NCBI GenBank assembly: GCA_033002965.1
Contig: JAURVB010002074.1
Span: forward strand, 1 to 64,000
Direction: 5' to 3'
Source of the DNA: Piper betle
Lineage: Eukaryota; Streptophyta; Magnoliopsida; Piperales; Piperaceae
DNA length: 64,000 nt
Position 1 is the first letter of the stretch; each line of letters starts with the position of its first letter. Below the pieces are notes generated by a model, which had not been told where the DNA came from, did no database searches, and saw only the letters and a program-made list of their open reading frames with translations. Position numbers and translations under genes: made by a program. Positions 27,522 through 37,800 of the stretch are shown here, one piece after another.

Positions 27522-28189
27522 GACTCATAGCAGCATAGTAACTGTGGGCCGTTGGATGAAAATCCAACGGCCCACACTCTTTTTATATTTTACCCTTCCC
27601 CCCTCCCTCCATTCACATCGCCCGTCCCCGGGCCCTATCCCGCCCCTGGCCAAGTCCCCCAGCCCCTCCCGCAGTCGCCGTCCCCCACCGCCCCAGTCCA
27701 TATTCCCCCCCCGGGCAGGCTCTGCCCCGCCCGGCCCACCCTGACCACCTTCCCCCGGCGCCACTCCCCTGCGCAAGAGTTCCCTCCCCCCCTCCCACAC
27801 CCCCACCGTCACCCCGGCGGCGAGTTTTTGCCTCCTCCGGGTCGCCCCGCCCTGCTCCACTCCCCCACAATGCACCCCCGCAACCTTCCCAGCAGTGCTC
27901 CATGAAACAAAGCAGGGAGGGGCGGCGAACAAGGTAAGGGAAAGAGAAAGAAGGGAAAGGAAGGGAAAGAGGGGCGGCAATGGCCGGTGGTGATGCAGGC
28001 GGTTGGGGCACCGCCGGTGGTGGGGCGGGGATGGGCGGGCTGTCCAGCAAACCACCGCGGACAAGTGGGCAGGCGGGTCTAAGATCCAGTTTGGGGCAGT
28101 GAAATTTGGGCCGCTGGATTTCAATCCAGCGGCCCAAATTTGGCAACGCATGGTGCGCTACCAAAAAAGGGCAACATATCATAGCGCTG

Positions 28190-28260
<71 letters not shown>

Positions 28261-28737
28261 GACTCATAGCAGCATAGCAATTGTGGGCCGTTGGATGAAA
28301 ATCCAACGGCCCACACTCTTTTTTATATTTTACCCTTCCCCCCTCCCTCCATTCACGTCGCCCGTCCCCGGGCCCTATCCCGCCCCTGGCCAAGTCCCCC
28401 AGCCCCTCCCGCAGTCGCCGTCCCCCACCGCCCCAGTCCATATTCCCCCCCCGGGCAGGCTCTGCCCCGCCCGGCCCACCCTGACCACCTTCCCCGGCGC
28501 CACTCCCCTGCGCAAGAGTTCCCCCCCCCCCTCCCACACCCCCACCGTCACCCCGGCGGCGAGTTTTTGCCTCCTCCGGGTCGCCCCGCCCTGCTCCACT
28601 CCCCCACAATGCACCCCCGCAACCTTCCCAGCAGTGCTCCATGAAACAAAGCAGGGAGGGGCGGCGAACAAGGTAAGGGAAAGAGAAAGAAGGGAAAGGA
28701 AGGAAAGAGGGGCGGCAATGGCCGGTGGTGATGCAGG
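27258..28737. repeat. Tandem duplication of a 741-bp unit
   Basis: The unit 27,258-27,998 is repeated almost base for base at 27,999-28,737. Each copy contains GCGGTTGGGGCACCGCCGG, the right arm of the preceding element, a (TA)n(GA)n run, the motif GACGACTCATAGCAGCATAG, a 34-bp near-palindrome (27,543-27,576; 28,282-28,315) and a C-rich interior ending AATGGCCGGTGGTGATGCAGG. Differences are only small indels and a few substitutions, so the duplication is young. It lies in intron 2 of the DUS-like gene. Confidence 0.85.
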
Positions 28738-28809
28738 TGACGGCGATGGCGAGGTCGCCAGCGGTCGGGGTGGAGCAGCAAAAACAGAGGAGGGGGCGAC
28801 GGGGTGATG

Positions 28810-29935
28810 GCAATTTCGTAATAAAAATTTGACTCGCTCCTAACTCGAGTGAATATTACGAAATAAATTTTAAAAAATAAAATAACATAATTTTGTAATA
28901 AAAACTTGACTCGTTCAGGACTCGAGTCAATATTATAAAATAAAATTTTAAAAAATCTAAAAATAATTTCGTAATACAAATTTGACTCGATTCAATATTA
29001 TGAAATAAATTTTAAAAATAAAATACCATAAAATAAAAACTTGACTCGTTCCTGACTCGAGTCAATATTACAAAATAAAATAAAATAATTTTGAAATAAA
29101 AATTTGACTCTCTCCCGACTTGAGTCAATATTACGAAATAAGAGACTTGAGTCAATATTACGAAATAAATTTTATTTTGTAATATTGACTCAAGTCGGAG
29201 AGCAAGTTAAGTTTTTATTTTATGGTATTTTATTTTTAAATTTTTAAAAATTTATTTCTTAATATTGAATCGAGTCAGAAGCGAGTCAAGTTTTATTAAG
29301 AAATTATTTTTATATTTTTTAAAATTTTATTTCATAATATTGACTTGAGTAGGGAACAAGTAAAGTTTTATTATAAAATTATTTTATTTTATTTTATTAA
29401 ATTAATTTTGTAATATTGACTTGAGACGAGAAAGAATTAAGTTTTTATTTCGAAAATTATTTTATTTTATTTTTAATTTTATTTTGTAATATTGACTCGA
29501 ATCGAGAATGAATCAAGTTTTAATTTTATGGTATTTTATTTTTAATTTTTTTTAAAATTTATTTCGTAATATTAAATCGAGGCAAGAGTGAGTCAAATTT
29601 TTATTACGAAATTAATTTTTAATTTTTTTAAATTTTATTTCATAATATTGATTCAAGTCGGGAGCGAGTTAAGCTTTTATTACAAAATTATTTTATTTTA
29701 TTTTTTAAAATTTATTTCTTAATATTGACTCAAGTCGAGAGCAAGTCAAGTTTTTATTACGAAATTACCATCACCCCGATATCCCCTGTGCGTGATCGAG
29801 TCAAATATTTATTATAAAAATATTTTATTTTTTAAAAAATTATTTCGTAATATTGATACAATTCGCGACTGAATCATATTTTTATTATGAAATTATTTTA
29901 TTTTTTTAATATTTATTTCATAATAAAAATTTAAA
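28810..29935. repeat. Inverted satellite-like array built on GACTCGAGTC
   Basis: About 1.1 kb of degenerate units of roughly 55-110 bp. Left of about 29,165 the units read TTGACTCG(x)TCC(x)GACT then CGAGTCAATATTACGAAATA. Right of it they read as the reverse complement (TTTCGTAATATTGACTCGAG, GAGCGAGTCAAGTTTTTATT). The switch is at a palindrome around 29,150-29,204 (GACTTGAGTCAATATTACG on one side, TAATATTGACTCAAGTC on the other). I count roughly six units on the left and eight or nine on the right. Single or few units of the same motif occur near 1,107-1,150, 46,755-46,940 and 47,155-47,205. There is no coding capacity. Confidence 0.75.
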
Positions 29936-29944
29936 TCAAATCAG

Positions 29945-30345
29945 GATCGTGACTGGGGGACTGTAGCTTCCAGAAGGGCAGGGGGCCTGCAACGCCGGGC
30001 AAGGGCAAGGGCAAGGGCAAGGGAGGCTGCGGCTAGCATAGGCGGGGGGGTGAGGAGTAAACACAGCTGTGGGCGGGGCCAGGGGTGCAAGCTGGCAGCC
30101 AGTGGGTAGGGGGCGCCATGGTTGTGCGATGAGGCAGTGGGGGACCGCGGCTGAAGGCAGGTGCAGGAGCGGCGGAATATGGCCAGAGGGGAACACAGCC
30201 CACGCCAGAGAAATGAGAAAATAGGGGAGGGGAAAAACAGAGAGGGAAAGATTTGGACAATTGAACTTTAATTCAACGGACCAAATTAAAAACTGCATAG
30301 TAACATTTGGATTTGGGTATATATACTATATATACACCCCAAATT
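29945..30345. mobile_element. GC-rich element remnant with palindromic arm
   Basis: A G-rich block (including about five GGGCAA hexamers at 29,997-30,028) ends in a 36-bp near-palindrome at 30,251-30,286 (ATTTGGACAATTGAACTT and its inverse). It is followed by a TATATATACTATATATACA run reaching the donor site of DUS exon 2 at 30,338. The organisation matches one end of the TA-flanked palindrome family, with an AT-richer arm. The insertion lies directly against the splice donor. Confidence 0.5.
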
Positions 30346-31026
30346 GATATCCATATAATCACAATAAGTTCAACCATCCGTGCCGCTTCCAACAATACAT
30401 CAGGATCGTTTGCACAAAACTGGATGAACAATGGTCGGTCTTCCTGCATAACACCACCCAATTCATCTCACTGCATCAACACAATTTCCCTACCTAAACA
30501 ACAGAAGACAAAAGTTTCCACTCTTGCTGGCATGAATCAAAGTACACTAAAATGCACTAATTCACGACATATCATCTAAAGATCCAAACTTTCTAACACA
30601 AAAGCAAAGGAATTGGACGAAGAGCGGACAGTGATTACAAAAAACATATCTATCTACCTTGCAGGTGGTGAATTCCATGGACCGGTACTTCTCATTCTCG
30701 GAGAAGATGCGGGAGTGGAGCATGGGCGTGTACGCCTCCTGCGCCCCATACCGGCGGCAAAGCACGCGAAAGGGGAGCTCTGAGTTATCGACCATGGGCG
30801 CCACCACCAGCTTCGGCGCCCCTAGCCTCTTCCAGTACCCCCACGCCCGATCGGCGCGGGAACCGCCGCCGCCAGTCAGAAACCATGACGTCGGCAGCGG
30901 CGGGGTGGGCGCGGCCTCCTCGCCGGCGTCGTCGCCGGAGGACCCAGCGCAGAGGCAGTCGTCGAGGGCCGGGCAGCCATGGCGGCAGTGCGAGGTACGA
31001 TGGCCGGCGTGTCGGAATAGGTTCAT

Positions 31027-32591
31027 ATGCGAGTGATGGTGGTTCGGGTGGTCCGTTGAACATTGTTTGTGTTATAGACCACTTTTGGTCATCAAATATA
31101 GTCGGACAAACCTGTCCGTGTCTGTATAAGTCTAGGTTAATCCTATTGTCTGTATAAATTATATATGTAAGATTTTTAGTATTTTACCATGTAGACTTAC
31201 TCGTGTCAAATTGTCAATACATCTCTCACAATTTTTTTTCAGTATCGCCAACTATAGCATAATTATTATTTTTAACTTATATCTTTTTTATATTTGATAT
31301 TAAAAGAAATTACATAAAAAGTGAAACTTACCCGAATATTGATTGGGAACATTTTCAGAAACATCTCCTAAGAAGTATAGATAAAAATAATTTTAATAAA
31401 AATTAATTTTAAAATAATTTTAAACAAGTATATTTTTACATAATTTGCAAAAAGGCCATGTTGATGTCTTAAAAAAAGAAATATTTATTAACCTCTTATT
31501 TATGTATTCTTTTTTAATATATATAAGTCTCATTATGGGACCATTAAAAAAGGTTGGTTTATAAGTTTACTATTTTTTTTCCTGTGAACATATATAAACT
31601 ATCTAACTCACTCTACATCAGGTTGGTGTTGTTAGTATACTTCAACAATGCTGAAGAGGAGAGAAAGAAAATGAGATCTATTTTCGCGCCAATTACGGTA
31701 TGTGACATATAAAATACGTTTCTTTCCATTCCTGCCTTCTGCCTGCCTGCCTGCTCAATCCACATGACATCCCCTATTTTTCCAACCCAGAAAAAACAGC
31801 TCCAAGAAAAAGCTCACAGATCTGTTGGCTCACAATCTTGTTTCCTAGTCCCATCTCCTTGCACTGATTTCTCGGGAAGAAAAGCACACACTTAGAAAGG
31901 ACATATACGCAGCAATAGGATTGATAAATCACCGCCAAATAATGAAGGAAAGAGTTAATTTCTACGAAGAGACTGGACAGTTACAGAAGCAAACGCATGA
32001 TAGTAGGAGTCTGTCTGCTGCCTCTCCATGATCAGAGTCTCATGTTCAAAGTATGAAATAACGACCCACCATTAATCAAGCATTTTTTATTACAGTTTAA
32101 CTATATAAGTCACAGTTTTATAGCATCAAAAGACATTGACATTCGTATTACTCTCATGTTGCTAATGATGATTATATGTAGCACGTAGCATGGGTGATCT
32201 CAGAGCCAAACAGAGACCAAGGAAAAGAGATCCCTCTGATTGTTATAAACTGCCGTGCCCGGCCTTCAAATCTGCCACTCGTGAACAGGCTCGGTTTCCA
32301 CCATGCCCAGCATTTACTCCTCACTTTACCTCTTTCCTATGCTCGGATAACAAAAAATAAAAAGCAGTATTCAAAGATGTGATCTAGAGATTTATGGGCT
32401 TGCTTCTTTTGAAGAATAGTTTTATATTTTATAGACCTTTTGAGCTTTGTTCCATCAGGTCGACCAAAAGGGTACACTTCCTCGCTCTGTATGGAAGTGG
32501 CTCCTGGTTTGTCTTGCTTGAGCCTTGTAAAAGGGCTGTGGGAGGCAAGGTGTTTTCTTCTAAGTGCGAAGCTCCATTCGTTTTGGTGAAG
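31027..32591. other. Divergent intergenic region; no gene seen
   Basis: AT-rich spacer between the DUS-like gene (leftward) and the small secreted-protein gene (rightward), expected to hold both promoters and 5' leaders. A GC-rich remainder of the DUS first exon/5' leader reaches about 31,060. No conserved reading frame or repeat is recognised. Confidence 0.55.
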
Positions 32592-33515
32592 ATGAGGAAG
32601 ATGTTTGTGTTCTTAGTTGCTGCAACGGTTCTGGCTGCTTTTGTTTTGGCTACAAAACCCACCAGAGAATTTGAGCTTTTAACAGGTACAACAAAATGTA
32701 TGAACATGTATTGCCTTCTAAAATCAAATTATTTGTGTGGTTTGCTTTGGGTATTTACATTCTGAGCTGGTATTTTCAAGCTGGCTAGGTACTATTTGAC
32801 GTTTTATTTTATGACTTCGTGCTAATAAAATTGTCTCGTAGCACTGATTAATTATCACCTATTCGCAGCTCTGTTGTGGATGCTTAATTTTATCTTTGAG
32901 TATACATCTGTCTACGAAAATAAACTTGTTTTCAATGCATATATCTTTCTTTTGTTTCAATATTTCCCCATTTATATGACGATTACCCTATTGTCAAATT
33001 AGTTCTTCCCGCATATTTATTATAAGCCAAGGAAAGTTCATTTATTTCCACGAAGAAATGTGAAATAAAAATTAGTAGAATGACCATGATATCAATTTTC
33101 GTGCTTTTCTCCAAACCAGTGATCATGTGTTGCATATATAAGCATGCTGCTTCTATCACACCATCTTAAAATTGACTTACAGGGTATGAAAGAAGTCTCC
33201 CTGCAATGACCATCAGCCGAAAACTCAAGGTAAGATTTACAGTATAACAGCTATAATCCCTGGAGGTTAATGGATGCAGAAGCATCTAATGACAACCTCT
33301 TCAACATGCAGAATGGAAACAGTCAAAGCCCAAAAGCCAACAAGAACAGAGTTGCAGAGAAGATCGATCTGCTGGACTACCACCCCATTGATCCTGCACC
33401 AAGTGCCAAAGCTGCAATAAAATCAGGACCCATTGAGCATGGAGTTCCTCTCATGCCTTACATTCCACAGCCATCACCTCCAAATCACCCAAAACATATT
33501 GGTGAATCACCATAG
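32592..33515 (+). CDS. Small secreted protein, possible peptide precursor
   Basis: Three exons with matching phases: 32592-32685, 33183-33229 and 33312-33515, giving 114 residues. The start MRKMFVFLVAATVLAAFVLA is a clear signal peptide, so the product is likely secreted. Exon 2 adds YERSLPAMTISRKLK. Exon 3 ends in a Pro-rich block: KIDLLDYHPIDPAPSAKAA, GPIEHGVPLMPYIPQPSPP and NHPKHIGESP. I do not recognise a named family with certainty. The small size, signal sequence, variable middle and conserved-looking C-terminal Pro/His motif resemble plant peptide-hormone precursors or small apoplastic proteins. The start is the first ATG before the hydrophobic stretch. The last acceptor (ATGCAG at about 33,306-33,311) is chosen because it keeps phase. 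Confidence 0.65.
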
Positions 33516-34882
33516 ACCAACCAAGAACAACTCATCTTACGAATATATTTATGTCATGCATGATTTGCTACAATAATTTGGCTCCCTACAAATGCCCAGA
33601 TCGGTTGATGTCGAGGTGATACTTATCATGCACTGTGTACTAGTTAATCTGATGCTTGTGTACATGCATGTGCCCTTTGCTTGCGTTGTGGTTCTTTTGT
33701 TTGTTCTATATTTTGAAGAATATAAACTCTTTATAAATGAAAGAATTTGAACTCTGAAATAATCGTAGATACTTTGGGCACTAAGTGATCACTGTGCTGT
33801 TCTGCAACTTTATCGTTGTACGAGAAAAGCTTTTCTGGGTAAGAGGAAGGAAAGCTTTCCTCCACCAGATACAAATATAAACCGGCTGATTACAAAATTT
33901 CCTGATAATAATATAAAAATAAAAAAATTCCTCTTCCATGTCGAGGCCGGTCTGATCTATAATCGCCACCTGACAGATCTGCCTGCCCATGGCCAAATCT
34001 TGATCCAATTCATGCATCTCTTATTGCATCAGGCAGCATCTCCACTGGTTGAACCACTAAACTTAATAAGTGAAATACATGTTTGGGATTCATTTGAGAT
34101 TTTAAGTTTAACAAGCGAGATATTTTTATAGAAAATAAGTTCTAATTAGTGAGTTATTTTTTGTTTAATTAACACACTTATTAAGCCTAAAATAATCAAA
34201 ATGGGTATAGGGGCGTAACTATTGCCAATTTTTAATATTTTGAGTAAGAAAAAGTAGGCGTTTCTTCACGTGATGGACTACTTTGTGCATTTGATTGACA
34301 TCAAATAAATATAAATTTATGAGCATAAAAACATTGTAAGTGCCTATAAATAATTTGTCTAAATTTACTGCATTTTTTTGTTAAAAAATGAATTCCTTTG
34401 GGTGGTCTTTCATGTAAAAAATGAATATATTTTTGTGATGAAAAAAACAAAAATAAAAAATAAAAAACAACCAAGATGGTAAGGCACGGTAAAACATACA
34501 TGTCTGGGATCCATAGTCTTCCATTTAATCTGACGGATGCGAGCAGTGATTAAATGCAAACTCAAGTCAACACAGGGATAAAGAACATGAATCTGCGAAC
34601 AAACCACTCTGTTCAACTGATATGTGATAACCGATGGGACTGTGATCAAACTCATATATACGATATCATGCTATATGATACGAAATACGTGAAACATCTC
34701 ATGAAGTTGTTCAGTTCTGTCATAGAGAATCTTGGGAGAACCCGTCTAAACTTCGCTGGCATCACCAACAAACTCTAACCAACTTTTGGATTTGCCTTTC
34801 CCTCCCTGCTTTAGTGCTTCTCTAAGTTCCATCGACTCGGTCGTCTTCGAGTGTATCCATGTTTCGGAGATGAGCACTTGCA
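33516..34882. other. Intergenic; no gene seen
   Basis: 3' flank of the small secreted-protein gene and 5' flank of the receptor kinase locus. AT-rich, short unconserved open frames only. Confidence 0.55.
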
Positions 34883-37800
34883 ATGGATTCTATGAGGAAA
34901 ATGGGGATGACCCTTTTCTTCTTGCTTCTCCTTGCGCTCATGTTTGCCGGGTGAGCCTTCCCTATCTGTCATGTTTTAACTTCTTCCTCTTTGTTTTTTT
35001 TCTTTCACTTGGAAATGCCAAAAAATTGATGTTTTTTTATTCCTTTCTGATATTTGTGTTGTGAAATAGACACTCTAGTAAAAACAACCTGGAACATATT
35101 TTCCCTTAAGATGAAATGAAAACAATTTAGACTTATTGATTGTATGTTCTGAAAATTCGGTTCTGTGTTTACGGAGAAACCCATGAAAACAAGCCTATGA
35201 ATTATGACGGCTAATATGTTATTAGTTTCCAACTTTCTGTAGAGAACCGACCATAAATTTTCAGTAGTGTTCTGGGAGGCCTTTGCTAACATGAAATCAA
35301 ATAAAAAGAACGATTTTAAATACAACGTATAAACTGGATGGAAAGTTCTGTACAGTTTGGCAATTCTATCATCCTACTTTGGCATGCTCGTACCATTGGC
35401 CGTTTTTAGTGGTTTTCTCATGATTTGAGATGCTGCATTGTTCCATGTTAGTATACTATGTTTTACTGTTGTTGCGTTCTGATTCATGTTTCTTTCTTTT
35501 TTTCTTTCTTGTACTTATTTATGACAAAATTAGTCTAGAGGTTGAAGAAAAATCTTTGATTTCATCAAATTGATCTAATTCCCAACTTGTTTTATCATGT
35601 CGCTCTGATTTTATCATTTGTAAAATGTTCCCTTCACTTAGGTTTTACTCCACTGTAAAGGTGATGAATCATACACAAATGAGATTGAACTTGAGTGGGT
35701 TTCTAATCATTGGGATTAACCAAATACCTAAGTCCTCATTTCAACACATAATTGATAAAAAGTGCTAACTTATTTAACTAAATTTAACCCAAATAAGAAC
35801 AACACCAATTTTTGTGAAAAAGTAGATGGCTAGATCAAATTTATTATATTACAACTTAATATAGAAAATATCCACGAAAGAACAAACCCCTTCAATACTA
35901 ATTTATTACAATTTCTACACATTTGGTATTAATCACAAATAAAGAGAATAAAGGAAAGATGCCACCAATTAAGAACTTGGCAAAACTACCATTGACGATC
36001 GTAAGCGAATCTCAACAAGATCTTCACATTTCTTCAATCCACATAATTTTCCCCTTTTTCACTCATCGTCGCCCTTTTTCTTCACACCCTAAAAATAAGA
36101 AAATCGTTTATTTTTACTTATATTCTTTCAACACACAACACAAAACACGTTTTCTAAAAAACTTTCTTTATCTTTCTTTTTAACATCAATTTCATTTAAA
36201 AATCTCTTCACCCATAACATCTCCTTACAAACTTTTGTACATAGTAATAAATTTGGCTTCAATTGTGGATAATGCAATACACTTAGGTTTCTTGGGTTAT
36301 CCGTCCCCGGTAAATACACAAGATGACAACTTATGTTTTAGGCAAAAACCAAAGTTTATTTTAGAAAATGCGTTTTGCATTGTGTGTTGAGGGAATAGAA
36401 GCAAAGACAAACGCTTTTCTTCTTTTGGGTGTGGAGAAAAAGGGCGATGATGAGGGGAGAAGGGGAAAATTATGTGGATTGAAGAAAAGTGGAGATCATG
36501 TTGAGATTCGCTTACGATCGTTAAAGGTAGTTTCACCAAGTTCTTAATGGGTGATATCTTTCCTTTATTCTTTTTATTTGTGATTAATATCAATTGTTTA
36601 GAAATTGTAATAAATTGGTATTGAGGGAGTTTGTTCTTTGATGGATATTTTCTATATTAAGTTGTGATATAATGAATTTGATCCAACTATCTGCCCCATG
36701 ATTTTTCCCCAGATTTGGGGGTTTCCATGTAAAATTAGCACTTCTCATCAATTATGAGTTAAAATGGGGTTTTAGGTATTTGGTTAATCTCAATAAGTCG
36801 TATCAGGCCCAGTTGCTTGGTTGTAGCTAATTTCGGTGTTGCTTTAGTTTGCCTCAGGGTATATAAGTCAGCCCAAATTGAAGTCTTTTGAAACTTCACT
36901 ATAACGTATAAACTCAACATGCGTGAGGGGGAAATGATTTGGAAGGTATGATGTGTAAATGGTGTGAGTAACTTGTATATATGCATATAGAAAAACCTTA
37001 TTTTTTGAGTTAGCTTTTAGATTAAGAGAGGCCTATGAAACCTATTTCAAGTCCTTTTTGAGGGCACATAGGGCCCAACACTAATGATGATATGGTTTTT
37101 GGTTACACAGCAAATATATCAGTTTCGGGGAAGCCAGGAAACAGTTCTCTACATTGAGGTATTTTCCACCAGATGAGAGAAAATATTGTTACGCATTGAA
37201 GTTACATCCAGAACACGATACCTTGTGAGAGCAACATTCTCATATGGTAATTTTGACATGAGCAATGTATATCCAAGGATTGACATTTCTCTTGGTCCAA
37301 CATATTGGTCGGACTGCTGTCAGATGATGAAAATAGAATAGAGGTCCGGTAGATAATATTGTTGGCTCATTCGCCTTCTATTAGTGTGTGCCTCTCCAAT
37401 GCAAGAACCGGACAGCCATTTATCTATACCCTTGAGCTTCGGCAGTTTAATAAATCCATGTATTTATCAGATCATGAGCTGAATTTTTATCTCATTGTAT
37501 CAGCTAGGATTAATTTTGGTGCTCTGAGTGATGAACCAATCAGGTATGTATGTTTCTTTATACTTGAATTTCACTACTGTTAGCTGACGAAAAATATAAT
37601 TTAATAATTTGAATATATTATAATGATTTAATACTTTGACAACCAAGCCTTCAGCGATTCCATCCTTCGTTCAAAAATTGAAATTTGTGGCTGCAATCTT
37701 TTCACAATGTAGTCAACTGGCTGCTCGCATTGGATAGGTGAAAAGCTTGAGAAGTTGGATGATATTTGTTATCCTTTGCCACGAATTATTATTTTTATCT

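Larger units (their letters stand above)
25421..31026 (-). pseudogene. tRNA-dihydrouridine synthase (DUS1-like), frame-disrupted
   Basis: Dus enzymes are FMN flavoproteins that reduce uridine to dihydrouridine in the tRNA D-loop (Dus1 type: U16/U17). Exon 1 is 31026-30658 and contains KLVVAPMVDNSELPFRVLCR, YTPMLHSRIFSE and EFTTCK. Exon 2 is 30443-30338 (EDRPLFIQFCANDPDVLLEA). Exon 3 is 26145-25421 and contains CPQRIA, GAFLMDNLPLVKSLV, PISCKIRVFPN (catalytic Cys region is CPQR), SLLAVHGRTRNEKDG, GVLSAESLLENPALFAGY and the C-terminal YPVPWRMVRSHVHKMLGDWF block. Splice sites and phases fit. Frame breaks relative to the family: about 30,374 (one base missing after MVE), about 26,126 (one base missing after RIA), and about 25,915, where the KKxRADW segment after EKDG is absent (about 20-22 bases). 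Intron 2 is about 4.2 kb because repeats have entered it. Either a decayed gene or a gene hit by assembly errors; the third lesion favours decay. Confidence 0.8.

Noticed and set aside
26793..28979. Many long overlapping open frames (up to 233 codons) on both strands
   Set aside because: They lie in GC-rich element interiors and run through (TA)n and (GA)n as Tyr-Ile and Arg-Glu runs; duplicated with the 741-bp repeat and without any conserved domain.
28810..29935. Considered as a CRISPR-like or tandem coding repeat
   Set aside because: Units are degenerate, vary in length, invert midway and lack unique spacers; eukaryotic satellite-like repeat.
35923..36593. Two similar open frames facing each other (MVLITNKENKGK / MILITNKKNKGK)
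   Set aside because: They are similar only because they lie on the two arms of the foldback element; no known protein family.
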